A stretch of 64,000 nucleotides of DNA from contig NZ_BJKK01000002.1 in the NCBI RefSeq assembly GCF_006538325.1, forward strand, positions 434,001-498,000. Reading direction: 5' to 3'. The translations under genes were made by a program, and so were the position numbers. Under the pieces are notes generated by a model. The model was given only the letters and a program-made list of their open reading frames with translations. It was not told the origin of the DNA and ran no database searches. Below, piece by piece: positions 30,951 through 39,933 of this stretch. Each line of letters opens with the position of its first letter. Position 1 is the stretch's first letter. The stretch comes from Alteromonas sp. KUL42. Its GTDB lineage: Bacteria > Pseudomonadota > Gammaproteobacteria > Enterobacterales > Alteromonadaceae.

Positions 30951-32348
30951 ATGGGAATTATATCAACAATTAATCGAGCAATTGGTCGCCATACTTCCTC
31001 GGTAGACGCTGTAAGTAAAAGTGAAGAGTTACAGCACAAACAAAACACGCGTGGTGGAACCACGGTTAATACTGAAAACTATGTAAGACGTTTATACAAC
31101 GAACTATATGTTTCCCCTGATTATAAAGCGTCAGTTCACCACATTAGAGAAATGGACCGCACTGACCCCCGTGTTAAACGAATTCATAGACGCATGGCCA
31201 GAGATGCAACAAAGAACGGTATTCGCCTGCAATGGAATGGAAAAGAAAACGACCGTATAAGTCGGCTATTCAAGTTATGGGTTAATCGTCTTGGCCTCAA
31301 TAACCCTCAAAAGCTGCACTCTGACGCAAGAGGTGCAGTGATGGAAGGTGCGCTTGCAATGCAGTGGGTTGTGAATGACCAGCGAAACATGGTGTCTGGC
31401 CTTCGCATGCCAGCAGAAACCATTCTTGCTGATACGTTGCCAACTGGGCAACTTAAAAACATCGCCGCAGCGTATAAACAATTAGACCCCGTCGGTGGGT
31501 ACCAGATTATTGCTGAGTTTGCTTTTTGGCAGCTTTCCGTTGTCAGAATTGACCCCGACAACTACGACGACTTTGGTTCTAATGGTCGACCTTATTTAGA
31601 TGCAACACGAAAAACGTGGAAGCAGCTGCAAATGACAGAAGACGATCTAGTTATTCGCAGACGAACACGCGCCCCCCAGCGCTTTAGCCACGTTCTTGAT
31701 GGTGCCACAGCGGAAGAACTTCAAAAGTATAAAAACGGCATTGAAAACGAAAAGGGTTTAATGACCACAGATTTCTATTCAAACAGAAAGGGTGGGGTAA
31801 CTGGGGTTAATGGCGATGCCAACCTAGACCAAATTAACGACGTTGTGCATTTGCTCGATACGTTCTTTAGCGGCGCCCCAGCCCCAAAAGGGTTATTTGG
31901 TTATTCAGATGGGTTAAGCCGAGACATTCTAGAAGACCTTAAAAAAGACTACTTTGAAGAAATAGAGGGCCTGCAAGATACCCTTTCACAAGTTTACTTT
32001 GAAGGATTTCGCCTGCAGCTACTGTTAGCCGGAATTAATCCCGACTCTTATAACTTCAATGTGCAGTTTACCGAGCGTAAAACAGAAACTCGTAATCAGA
32101 AAGCAGACTTGGCGCTTAAGTATCAAGCGCTGGGTGTACCAGATTCACTAGTATGGGAAACGGCAGGCTTCGAACCTGCTTATGTTATGGATAAAATTAA
32201 AGACCAGAAATCAAGTGGTGATCCTTATCCTGGCGAACAAGACGATGATGATGGCACTCTAACCAATGATAGCCCAAAACTTCGTGTTAAAGTTACACCT
32301 GGTAATGAGCCTAAAGGTGAGTCTGCAACCTATGTCCGAAACGCTTAA
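30951..32348 (+). CDS. Phage portal protein
   Basis: 465 residues from ATG 30951; an upstream open stretch lies inside the terminase gene and is not used. Called from size, position right after the terminase, and features such as MARDATKNGIRLQW and an acidic, flexible C-terminus. The portal forms the ring through which DNA enters the head. Family signatures are weak by eye. Confidence 0.75.
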   Translation: MGIISTINRAIGRHTSSVDAVSKSEELQHKQNTRGGTTVNTENYVRRLYNELYVSPDYKASVHHIREMDRTDPRVKRIHRRMARDATKNGIRLQWNGKENDRISRLFKLWVNRLGLNNPQKLHSDARGAVMEGALAMQWVVNDQRNMVSGLRMPAETILADTLPTGQLKNIAAAYKQLDPVGGYQIIAEFAFWQLSVVRIDPDNYDDFGSNGRPYLDATRKTWKQLQMTEDDLVIRRRTRAPQRFSHVLDGATAEELQKYKNGIENEKGLMTTDFYSNRKGGVTGVNGDANLDQINDVVHLLDTFFSGAPAPKGLFGYSDGLSRDILEDLKKDYFEEIEGLQDTLSQVYFEGFRLQLLLAGINPDSYNFNVQFTERKTETRNQKADLALKYQALGVPDSLVWETAGFEPAYVMDKIKDQKSSGDPYPGEQDDDDGTLTNDSPKLRVKVTPGNEPKGESATYVRNA

Positions 32349-32610
32349 ACCCATTGGTGATAATTTAGTTGTTACTGATGAAAAAACAGTTATGTCGTCT
32401 GTTTTAGAGGTTATTGACAGTCGCCCGTCAAACCTAGCCACAGTGTTAGCTGTTGGCGAAGGTCGCGTGCTTAAAAACGGTAAACGGGCGCCGATGATAG
32501 TTAAGCCAGGGGATAGAGTTTTACTAGGTAGGTATGCTGGTTTTAGGTATGAACTTGCTGATACCACGGTTCGCCTGCTTTCTATCAATGATGTACAAGC
32601 CATATTATGA
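32332..32610 (+). CDS. Phage GroES-like co-chaperonin
   Basis: 92 residues from ATG 32332, overlapping the portal end by 17 bases. It has the Cpn10 layout: LKPIGDNLVV at the start, then ATVLAVGEGRVLKNGKRAP, VKPGDRVLLGRYAG and a C-terminal LLSINDVQAIL, matching GroES strand order. The mobile-loop region (EKTVMSSVLEVIDSRPS) differs from host GroES. By analogy with T4 gp31 it could replace GroES on host GroEL for folding of the capsid protein; its place between portal and head genes supports this. Confidence 0.8.
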   Translation: MSETLKPIGDNLVVTDEKTVMSSVLEVIDSRPSNLATVLAVGEGRVLKNGKRAPMIVKPGDRVLLGRYAGFRYELADTTVRLLSINDVQAIL

Positions 32611-32620
32611 GTGAGTGATC

Positions 32621-33673
32621 ATGAGTGAATTATCACGCAAGAAAGCAATAATAAAACGGGCACAGGCATTGGCTTTAAAAGAGTACTTTGCCCTCGACCT
32701 TAGCACGCTGGCTGAACTGCAAAGCTACTACGAAAGCAGCTTAGAAGAGGTGATAAGCATTCTCCTTTTCTACGCTGACAGTATTGGCATTATTCGCTTG
32801 CAACAGCTTTCCGCACTACGGGCCGACATAGAACGTGCACTTAATAATTTGGCAAGCCTACAAACCGAACTGCTAAACAGAAGTTTGTTGGCATCGGCCA
32901 ATATTGGTGTAAAACCTTTTTTGTCACATTCAGCAGCTGAATCGGCGTTAGATATTGCCCAGCGAACAACGCGTTTCGTTAAACAATTCACTGGTGAAGA
33001 CGGCTTACAGTTATCTGACCGACTTTGGATAATTAACGATAACAATAAGAATAAAGTGCTACGAGCGATAAACAGCGCGGTTATTCAAGGGCATTCAGCC
33101 AGAGAGGCCGCGGCCAATTTAGTAGCCAACAACGAGCTGCCCACTAAAGAAATTCAAAACAAGGTTAATAATGCATCTGCAGAGAAGATAGGAAACGTGC
33201 TCAAAGCACAAGGTAAGGATGAAGATGCAGCTTATTGGCAAGCCAGGCGTTTGTTTAGAACAGAGATAAATCGCGCTCATGGCATGGCTTATCAAAATAG
33301 CCTGGCAGACGATGACGACATTATAGGTACACGCTTTATACTTAGCCCCAATCATCCAAGAGTGGATATTTGCGACATGCATGCAAGCGTGAATCGATTT
33401 GGCCTAGGCAGAGGTGTTTACCCAAAAGGCAAAAATCCGTGGCCTGCTCACCCGAATACCCTTAGCTATGTAGAAGCTGTATTTACCGATGAAGTGACCG
33501 ACGAAGACCGAGCCACCAAGCAAGACCGAATAGAGTGGCTAAGCAATCAATCGGGCAATATTCGCATTGGTGTATTGGGTGTTTATAAGAATAATTTACT
33601 TAAAAATGACCTGTTAAAAGAAACCATGATCAGGTCAAAAGTTAAATTATTGAAAAAGAGGTTTGGGAACTGA
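32621..33673 (+). CDS. Phage head morphogenesis protein (SPP1 gp7/Mu F-like)
   Basis: 350 residues from ATG 32621; GTG 32615 is an alternative. The helical N-terminal part ends in RRLFRTEINRAHGMAYQNSL, and the C-terminal part has HPRVDICDMHA and PWPAHPNTLSYVEAVF, the pattern of minor head proteins (usual HPNCRC replaced by HPNTLS). Such proteins are built into the head near the portal and may be ejected with DNA. Confidence 0.8.
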   Translation: MSELSRKKAIIKRAQALALKEYFALDLSTLAELQSYYESSLEEVISILLFYADSIGIIRLQQLSALRADIERALNNLASLQTELLNRSLLASANIGVKPFLSHSAAESALDIAQRTTRFVKQFTGEDGLQLSDRLWIINDNNKNKVLRAINSAVIQGHSAREAAANLVANNELPTKEIQNKVNNASAEKIGNVLKAQGKDEDAAYWQARRLFRTEINRAHGMAYQNSLADDDDIIGTRFILSPNHPRVDICDMHASVNRFGLGRGVYPKGKNPWPAHPNTLSYVEAVFTDEVTDEDRATKQDRIEWLSNQSGNIRIGVLGVYKNNLLKNDLLKETMIRSKVKLLKKRFGN

Positions 33674-33823
33674 TGTATCGGCAAAGACGGATTATTTTGT
33701 CAATCTATACGGTGAATAATTGCCACCCAACTTTCTAGAAAGCGCCGAATAATACATGTTCGCATTTAGGCACGCTGATTGCTGGTATTTATTTCCAAAG
33801 GTCAACATAAGGACAAGACCAAA

Positions 33824-33991
33824 ATGAAAAAATCAGTAATTGTTTTAAGTTTGAGTATTTTCGCTTCGGGGCTATTTTCATCTGAAATTGCAGTGGCGGG
33901 AGAGAAGAAAGTAACAGTTAAAAAAACATCAACTGTTACTATTCCTACTACAAAAACAATCAGGCCAAAAAAACCTGATTTAGGGTTTTAG
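33824..33991 (+). CDS. Small secreted protein, conversion-gene candidate
   Basis: 55 residues from ATG 33824 with AAGGA upstream. A clear signal peptide (MKKSVIVLSLSIFASGLFSS, cleavage near AVAG) leaves about 30 residues rich in K, T, V and P. Not recognised. A perfect 9-base inverted repeat (33911-33919/33931-33939) lies inside the gene. Its 3' end overlaps that of the convergent membrane-protein gene by 12 bases. Confidence 0.6.
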   Translation: MKKSVIVLSLSIFASGLFSSEIAVAGEKKVTVKKTSTVTIPTTKTIRPKKPDLGF

Positions 33992-34708
33992 ATCACTCTG
34001 ATTTTTGTCCCAAGTCATATAGCGACCTAAACCTATCGCGTCAGGTCGCTTGTTATCTTTTACCACTCTATGAGCCAATAAGATTGCCAAAGTTGCGTCA
34101 GCTAAAATAACGATACTGTCGTATAGAAAATAAATGTTGATATGATTATTGGAAGCAAAAGCAGTAGTTACTTTTCCATCCGCTGGGACATCATAGTAAA
34201 GCCCATAAGCTGTAGAATAAATCGCTATAGTAAAATCTAGAACCATCCAAAACGATGCATAGCAACTTAGCATAATACCTAAATTTGTGCTTTTAATTGG
34301 GCCTACAATTTTATCTGCCGTTTTATCGCTGACACCTATTTTTTCGAAAAAATTAAGTAATGTTGCTTGTATAGACGTGTAATAAGTGAAGGCCAAATAC
34401 ATGGGCGTACTTGCTACGAAAAAAACCCATAGTTTTAAGTAGATTAATTCACCAGAAAGCTCTAAGAAAGCATAGAATAAATAGTGATTCACAACCAAAG
34501 TTACCCCTAAAAGAAACACGTAGCGGTTGTTTGCTTTTCCTTTCATAAAAACGCCAGCATAAAATATCACCCAAAGGCTGACGTAAAAAATTGCATATTC
34601 AATTATTGACTCTGAAGTGAAATCTCCAAGTGAAGGGCCAATACTGATTAAGCTGAAGGACAAAAATACAAAACCTATTAAGCGCACGGGTATATTAAAA
34701 GAAAACAT
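33980..34708 (-). CDS. Six-helix membrane protein, conversion-gene candidate
   Basis: 242 residues with about six membrane helices (near 5-25, 35-53, 62-80, 87-108, 145-170 and 190-212). Not recognised. It is transcribed against the phage structural genes from the XRE gene just upstream (gap three bases), so the two form a small operon. Expression from the lysogen, for example in superinfection exclusion or host alteration, is an inference. Confidence 0.7.
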   Translation of the reverse strand: MFSFNIPVRLIGFVFLSFSLISIGPSLGDFTSESIIEYAIFYVSLWVIFYAGVFMKGKANNRYVFLLGVTLVVNHYLFYAFLELSGELIYLKLWVFFVASTPMYLAFTYYTSIQATLLNFFEKIGVSDKTADKIVGPIKSTNLGIMLSCYASFWMVLDFTIAIYSTAYGLYYDVPADGKVTTAFASNNHINIYFLYDSIVILADATLAILLAHRVVKDNKRPDAIGLGRYMTWDKNQSDLKP

Positions 34709-34711
34709 AAC

Positions 34712-34996
34712 TTACCCCTTCAGTAGACCTAAAAATAAATCTTTCAATTGCGATGCAATTGTTTCGTTGTCTTTGTCCTCATCAAGGAAAAATCCTGTTT
34801 TTGAGATATATAGTGACCTAATTGCACGCATTAATTTAACTTCCTTGTCAGCAGTAATCTTAGTTTCCCCAGCTTCTAGATATTGATACGATCTTAATGA
34901 CATTCCTACCGATTGGGCCACTTCTTCCTGAGAGAGCCCGAATGATTCTCGTCGTTGTTTAACTAGCTTAGCTAGCGCCTTATTTCCTCTATCCAT
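34712..34996 (-). CDS. XRE-family transcriptional regulator
   Basis: 94 residues from ATG 34996 (GAGG upstream); GTG 35002 is an alternative. The helix-turn-helix covers residues about 12-60 (LAKLVKQRRESFGLSQEEVAQ, MSLRSYQYLEAGETKI). The C-terminal part is helical. Direct repeats and a palindrome in front of the gene suggest it regulates itself and the membrane-protein gene downstream. Confidence 0.85.
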   Translation of the reverse strand: MDRGNKALAKLVKQRRESFGLSQEEVAQSVGMSLRSYQYLEAGETKITADKEVKLMRAIRSLYISKTGFFLDEDKDNETIASQLKDLFLGLLKG

Positions 34997-35019
34997 AGCC
35001 ACACCTCAACCTTTTTGTA

Positions 35020-35071
35020 TTGCGCAAAATATAACAAAAGCGCAAAACTAACAACGCAGGAAAACTGCGTT
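35020..35071. promoter_or_regulatory. Operator-like repeats before XRE gene
   Basis: GCGCAAAA occurs at 35022-35029 and 35040-35047, 18 bases apart, flanking a TTATAT-like -10 read on the minus strand. A perfect palindrome AACGCAG-GAAAA-CTGCGTT follows at 35053-35071. The other bases up to the capsid gene (35311) hold only the late motif. Confidence 0.55.
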
Positions 35072-35249
35072 ACTTACTGAATATCCGCATAAATATTGCG
35101 CTGCAATAAATCAGCGTTAATAAATTTATCTATTTTAGGTAGAGTTTTTTGCGTTATTAAACCCAAGAGAAATTCAGGGAAGAGAAAAGTGTCATTGGTT
35201 AGTTGTGCCAAATTGATGGTTATATATCTTAGAAAATTGGTTGGTCATT

Positions 35250-35266
35250 TTTGCCCTAACGCTGCG
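35250..35266 (+). promoter_or_regulatory. Late motif copy 2 (capsid module)
   Basis: TTTGCCCTAACGCTGCG followed by TTTT, 44 bases before the protease-capsid gene. Confidence 0.6.
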
Positions 35267-35310
35267 TTTTATGCGCTGCCACACTCAAACTAGGTTAATA
35301 ATAGTTGAGT

Positions 35311-37860
35311 ATGGACATGAGCCAACACAACCGAAAAATCCAATTGGAAGCACCTACTCCTGCAAAAACGGTGCGCTTTCTTGCCTCTGCAGTTTCGGTG
35401 GATGCCGAACAAAAAACCTCAGTGGTTACCATTACCCGAACGGGTAGATTTTATGATCCTCGCTACGGCAATTTTGAAATTAGCACCACTATGTTGCAAA
35501 GCATGGTGGACAACTTCAATAAAGGTGTTTTTGGTCAGGATATATTCATAGATAAAGCCCATAACCCAAGTGATGGTGCAGCAGGCACAATTACACGCTT
35601 ATTCCTGGATGGGAACAAACTGCGTGGTGAAGTGGCGTGGACGCCTTTCGGTCAAGAACTGATTGAAAAGAAAGGTTATCGCTACTTGTCAGCGGAATTT
35701 ATTGAAAATTTCGTCAGCAACGAAGAGCCCCATACCGAATTTGGTCCCACGCTTTTAGCGGCTGGTTTGGTGGTTCGCCCCTGTATTAAAAATCTAGACC
35801 GTGTAGAGCTATCAGAAAGTGAAAACTTTGATGGCATACAGCTAATTTCACAGCAGCTGGCGGTTCAATTCTCTAAGGAATCAAACGTGGATAAGTTAAT
35901 TAAGTTATTTAAAGAGGCGCTTGCGAATAAAAAGCTAAGCGAATCGGCCATTGCAAAATGGGTAGAAACGGCCAAAAAAGTGCTTGAGGGAATTTCCGAT
36001 GAAACCCAACAAAAAACACTCATGGCTAATTTGCAAGAAACGGCGTTAGCACTTGCTGAATCTTCACCAGAGAACGTTCCTGTTATTAACGTAACAAGTA
36101 AAGGTTTGTCTGAACCCGAAGTTAAAGCGTTGTTTGAGCAAATGGAAAAAGACAAAGCCAAAGCGTTGTCAGACACTGAAGCAAAGCGCGCTGCAAACGT
36201 TAAGCTGTTCACTGAACAGGTTAATGGAACTGAAGGCCTTTCTGATGGTGTAAAAGCGAAGCTGCTAAAATCGGCTGACCTTATTACTGCCGATATGACA
36301 GACGCCCAAGTAAAAGCACTGGCAACACAGCAAATTGTGCTGGGTGAAGAGCTAGAAGCGCAAACCAAACTGGCAGGCATGGGTTTCCAAGGCAGCAATG
36401 GCCCGATGGGCTCTGTTGTACTGGCGTCTGGTCACAATGCCAACGCAATGAAACTTGCCGAAGATGTGCGTAAGCAGCTTAAGCAAACGTCGTCATTCTC
36501 GAATGGTGCTATTCGTTTATCTGAAACTGTCGACCCGTTTGTAGATAAAGTGCTTTCTCTTTTTGATGGGCAGTATAACCAGCAGCTAAATCGCGAGTAT
36601 AAGGTATTAAGTGGTGAAGAAGGTGGCATTTCTGACACATCACTGCCATATGCCTTCCGTCGTGAAGTAATTCGCGAAGCACTACATGATATGAACATTC
36701 TTCAGCTGGTAGCAGCAGAGACAGACCCTGGTGCACAAGCAACTACACAAATTCCTTATGAGCAGCGCAAGGCGTTCAAAGGCCGTAACGACGGGATAGT
36801 CTTCGAGCGTGGCGGTATTCCAAAGGCTGGTGTTACTCAAAAAATGGACATGGCATACATTAACGCAATGAAGATTGCCTTTAATGTTTCTAATGAAATG
36901 ATGCACTTTACCCGCGTTAGCAATGTGAATTGGGATTCATGGGGCCGTCACGTTGCTACTTGTTCTCGTATTTTGCGTGAAATTGTTGTGCGCCGCTTAG
37001 CTAATGAAATGCTGCGTATTTCTGATAGCTTGGCAGCTGTAGCTGTAAGTGCAGAGAATATCGCTGCACAACTAGATGGCTCAAACACGGTAGTTAAGAC
37101 AAGTGCGTTCCCTGTTGTTCGCCCACATCAGGTTTTCGACCTAGAAGGTAATACGGTAGGTAATACATCTAACCCTATAACCATTATGTTTGGTGCAACT
37201 GAAATCTTACCTTTTGATGGTTCAGGTAAGCAGGCCGCTGGCACTTACTACGTGCTAGCAAACTGCAACCTTGGTTATATCCAGTTTGTGGATGAAACCG
37301 GTGAAGTGGTTACGCCAAATGAAGCAACAGCCACTATTTCATATAGTCGCGCAACCAACGTTGCAATGTTCGACATTGATCTGCCAGCTGACACCAAGCT
37401 TGAACAGCACCTAAACGGTTTGTTACGTAAAATTGGTAACCGTAAAGCGGTAATGAAAGATGACCGTTTCCAAGCGCCTAACTTCCTGCTTATGAGCAAT
37501 ACCCTAAACGACATGTGTACTAACGCAGAACAATTCGTGGTTAGCCTTAAGCGTGACGGTAGCGACACCAACGGTATGGGCGATTTGGCGGCCATTAAAG
37601 CAATGCCAGCATGGTCAACCAATGCACCTGGTATCGATTTAGGAGACGAACGTATCTTAATGGGCCAGCGTGGTACTACTCACTATCGCGTAGCAAAAGC
37701 GTTTGCTATGAGCGAAATGCAAGAAGGGCGCGACCCTGAAACGGGTGAAATGAACGGTACCAAAGAAGCATACGGCGAAGAATACAATGCTATTCACACG
37801 CCTAAGCCACTGGCCGACCGTTACACTTCGGTTGTTGTGTACTCAGCTACTGGCCGCTAA
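35311..37860 (+). CDS. Protease-scaffold-major capsid fusion protein
   Basis: 849 residues from ATG 35311. Residues 1 to about 180 resemble the Mu I-type prohead protease (FIDKAHNPSDGAAGTITRL, LRGEVAWTPFGQELIE, YRYLSAEFI). Residues about 190-360 are charged and helical, with coiled-coil character, as in scaffolds. The part from about 370 to the end looks like a capsid protein of about 480 residues (PFVDKVLSLFDGQYNQQLNREY, QIPYEQRKAF, APNFLLMSNTLNDM). In most phages these are two or three genes. The fusion implies self-processing during maturation. A strong terminator follows. Confidence 0.8.
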   Translation: MDMSQHNRKIQLEAPTPAKTVRFLASAVSVDAEQKTSVVTITRTGRFYDPRYGNFEISTTMLQSMVDNFNKGVFGQDIFIDKAHNPSDGAAGTITRLFLDGNKLRGEVAWTPFGQELIEKKGYRYLSAEFIENFVSNEEPHTEFGPTLLAAGLVVRPCIKNLDRVELSESENFDGIQLISQQLAVQFSKESNVDKLIKLFKEALANKKLSESAIAKWVETAKKVLEGISDETQQKTLMANLQETALALAESSPENVPVINVTSKGLSEPEVKALFEQMEKDKAKALSDTEAKRAANVKLFTEQVNGTEGLSDGVKAKLLKSADLITADMTDAQVKALATQQIVLGEELEAQTKLAGMGFQGSNGPMGSVVLASGHNANAMKLAEDVRKQLKQTSSFSNGAIRLSETVDPFVDKVLSLFDGQYNQQLNREYKVLSGEEGGISDTSLPYAFRREVIREALHDMNILQLVAAETDPGAQATTQIPYEQRKAFKGRNDGIVFERGGIPKAGVTQKMDMAYINAMKIAFNVSNEMMHFTRVSNVNWDSWGRHVATCSRILREIVVRRLANEMLRISDSLAAVAVSAENIAAQLDGSNTVVKTSAFPVVRPHQVFDLEGNTVGNTSNPITIMFGATEILPFDGSGKQAAGTYYVLANCNLGYIQFVDETGEVVTPNEATATISYSRATNVAMFDIDLPADTKLEQHLNGLLRKIGNRKAVMKDDRFQAPNFLLMSNTLNDMCTNAEQFVVSLKRDGSDTNGMGDLAAIKAMPAWSTNAPGIDLGDERILMGQRGTTHYRVAKAFAMSEMQEGRDPETGEMNGTKEAYGEEYNAIHTPKPLADRYTSVVVYSATGR

Positions 37861-37877
37861 GCCAGACATGTAACCCC

Positions 37878-37911
37878 AAAAAGGGCAGGCCATATTTGCC
37901 TGCCCTTTTTA
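37878..37911 (+). terminator. Terminator after capsid gene
   Basis: AAAGGGCAGGC, CATATTT loop, GCCTGCCCTTTTT. It is strong and may set a high capsid-to-tail transcript ratio. Confidence 0.85.
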
Positions 37912-37935
37912 TTAACTGGCTAAAAGGTAAAAACC

Positions 37936-38388
37936 ATGAAAGCAAAAGAAGCTATTACAAATACCAGTGCCGCAATAATGTTTGTAGCTGGTAAAATGAT
38001 TCAACCCGGTGAAACCCGTCTTGTTGACGTTTTAAAACCGTCAAAATCACCTCAAGTGGCCACAACGTTATTTGATGCCAAAGCTACCCTGTCGACATCG
38101 GTAACTAAGTTAAAAGAGCAGTTTGAGCTGTTTACACAAGACCAACTTCATCAGCTTCATGCTGAAGAACAGCAGGGCCAAAACAGAAAAAGTGCATTAG
38201 ATGCCATTTCTGATGAAATTCAGTCTCGTGAATACAGCACCGAGCTAGAAGAATTTGCATTAGCACTTTCAAGCGTTGAAGACCTAGATGCCCTGTTGCT
38301 TGATGTAGCTAACGACGACGCCAAGGTAGCAATGGTAAAGGATGAAATAGCAAAACGGGCAGAGCAGCAAAAGAATGGCAATAAATAA
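37936..38388 (+). CDS. Hypothetical phage protein of connector region
   Basis: 150 residues. A beta-rich N-terminus (NTSAAIMFVAGKMIQPGETRLVDV), resembling the small protein at 39934, is followed by a long helical region (TKLKEQFELFTQDQLHQLHAEEQQ) and an acidic domain. Not recognised; the position fits a head-decoration or completion protein. It overlaps the next gene by 14 bases. Confidence 0.6.
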   Translation: MKAKEAITNTSAAIMFVAGKMIQPGETRLVDVLKPSKSPQVATTLFDAKATLSTSVTKLKEQFELFTQDQLHQLHAEEQQGQNRKSALDAISDEIQSREYSTELEEFALALSSVEDLDALLLDVANDDAKVAMVKDEIAKRAEQQKNGNK

Positions 38389-38977
38389 AGCGGACCTTGT
38401 AGCAAGCTTATTGGCATCGGTATCAAGCAGTACTAAGCTGCTTGATACTGCCGATATCACGGTAACTGATAACATTGTCGATAATGCATTAAATGCACTA
38501 TCTAGGTTAGCGCCAGCAACGGGCATAGATACCATTTCATTGCAGCCTGGTGTACAAGTTTATGCCGCACCAGACAACCTTTGGGCATACAAAGAAACGT
38601 CATGGGGATTCGACCAAACTGTTGCACCATGGGAACCTGGTTATGTGTCTAGAATGCCAGATGTGACATACAACGAGGGGAATATTTACTTCAGCTTTGC
38701 GCCAACCGCGCAAATGATTAGTAATTTAGGCAGTCGATTTACCTATTTTTACTATGCTCGCTATCAGGTAAACAATGGCGCCATAGAGATAGAGCCGCGA
38801 AAACAGGCATTGCTACTTTTACTTTGCCAAATGGAAGTAATGAAATTATTAGTGCTTCGAGAGCCAGGTACGCAAGTTACTACCAAAGGAAATGCAGGTA
38901 AAATTCAGTACGGTAGCCCTAAATTAGCGTTTGATGCGTTGGAAGAGGAAGCCCACCGCGTAGCTAAATCGCTATGA
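38375..38977 (+). CDS. Hypothetical phage connector protein
   Basis: 200 residues with a mixed fold (RFTYFYYARYQVNNGAIEIEPRKQALLLLL) and a helical C-terminus. The position between capsid and the gp10-like gene fits a head-tail connector. No family is recognised. Confidence 0.6.
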   Translation: MAINKADLVASLLASVSSSTKLLDTADITVTDNIVDNALNALSRLAPATGIDTISLQPGVQVYAAPDNLWAYKETSWGFDQTVAPWEPGYVSRMPDVTYNEGNIYFSFAPTAQMISNLGSRFTYFYYARYQVNNGAIEIEPRKQALLLLLCQMEVMKLLVLREPGTQVTTKGNAGKIQYGSPKLAFDALEEEAHRVAKSL

Positions 38978-39465
38978 ATGAAATTATTCTAGACCTTAAC
39001 ACTCGCGCTCTTATCAACTATTTAGAGCGCAGTGTTAACGCCATCGATGGAACCACAGCAAAATTGCTTCGCCGTTTATCGCAAGAAGGTACCAGAGAAG
39101 CGAAGCGCCACACCCCTAAGGCAGAAAGTACCCTCACTAATTCAATTCGCGCTAAGCAGCAATCCGCTAGTTTTCATCAAGTGGTAGCTGGTGTTCATTA
39201 TGCCAGGTATGTGGAAGAGGGCACGGGCCGCGGAGGATGGGTACCAGACCAAACTATTTTAGATTGGATGGACGTTAAAGGTATAACCCCCGACGACGAA
39301 GACATGAGCATTGAGCAGCTGGCTTATCTCATACAGACCAAAATTTTCAATCAAGGCACCCCAGCGCAGCCGTTTATGAAGCCAGCGTTTGAACATATAA
39401 AAGCGAAAGCGCCAAGCCTTGCGTTGACCTACTTTAAAACTGCATTAGAGGTTAAAACAAAATGA
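38974..39465 (+). CDS. HK97 gp10-like tail completion protein
   Basis: 163 residues with the typical pattern of the gp10/virion morphogenesis family: REAKRHTPKAESTLTNSIR, then VVAGVHYARYVEEGTGRGG, and near the end GTPAQPFMKPAFE. It closes the head-tail junction. It overlaps both neighbours by four bases. Confidence 0.82.
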   Translation: MNEIILDLNTRALINYLERSVNAIDGTTAKLLRRLSQEGTREAKRHTPKAESTLTNSIRAKQQSASFHQVVAGVHYARYVEEGTGRGGWVPDQTILDWMDVKGITPDDEDMSIEQLAYLIQTKIFNQGTPAQPFMKPAFEHIKAKAPSLALTYFKTALEVKTK

Positions 39466-39869
39466 CCCCCGAACAGCGGCTTAATACGGTTAAAGATAGC
39501 CTTCAGCAAATAGTTGGCATTCACTATGTCACACGAAATTACAGCGATTTAGACACCGAAATGGACAAGCACGAACGCATTTATGCCGTTTTGTCTTCTG
39601 GCTTTCCGCAGTTCGGTAGCTTGTACGACACTGAAGACGAAGTGCATAACTTTATGATAGTGGCCCAGCATCTGGTGAACGAGAGCACCACTGGCGAACA
39701 AAAAGAAGCCATGGAATTTTCTATGCTCGAGGTAATTAAAGAATTAGTTGCCCAAGATGGTGAAGCGAACGAACCGCTTAACCTTGAACTGGTCAGTGCC
39801 AGAACCTCGCGCCAGATGGACCCGATACACGCTTGGGTGCTATTCGAGCTACGTTTTAACGACCTATAA
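39462..39869 (+). CDS. Phage tail terminator-like protein
   Basis: 135 residues starting MTPEQRLNTVKDSLQQI. Size, position after the gp10-like gene and before the tail tube gene, and a beta-strand C-terminus (HAWVLFELRFNDL) fit a tail terminator/completion protein. The call is from position more than motif. Confidence 0.6.
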   Translation: MTPEQRLNTVKDSLQQIVGIHYVTRNYSDLDTEMDKHERIYAVLSSGFPQFGSLYDTEDEVHNFMIVAQHLVNESTTGEQKEAMEFSMLEVIKELVAQDGEANEPLNLELVSARTSRQMDPIHAWVLFELRFNDL

Positions 39870-39871
39870 CT

Positions 39872-39888
39872 TTTGCCCTAACGCTGCG
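39872..39888 (+). promoter_or_regulatory. Late motif copy 3 (tail module)
   Basis: TTTGCCCTAACGCTGCG followed by CCCCCC, 45 bases before the small gene at 39934 that leads the tail module. Confidence 0.6.
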
Positions 39889-39933
39889 CCCCCCTCATTG
39901 CCAAACTGAGCACTACAGCAAAAGGGGGCGATC

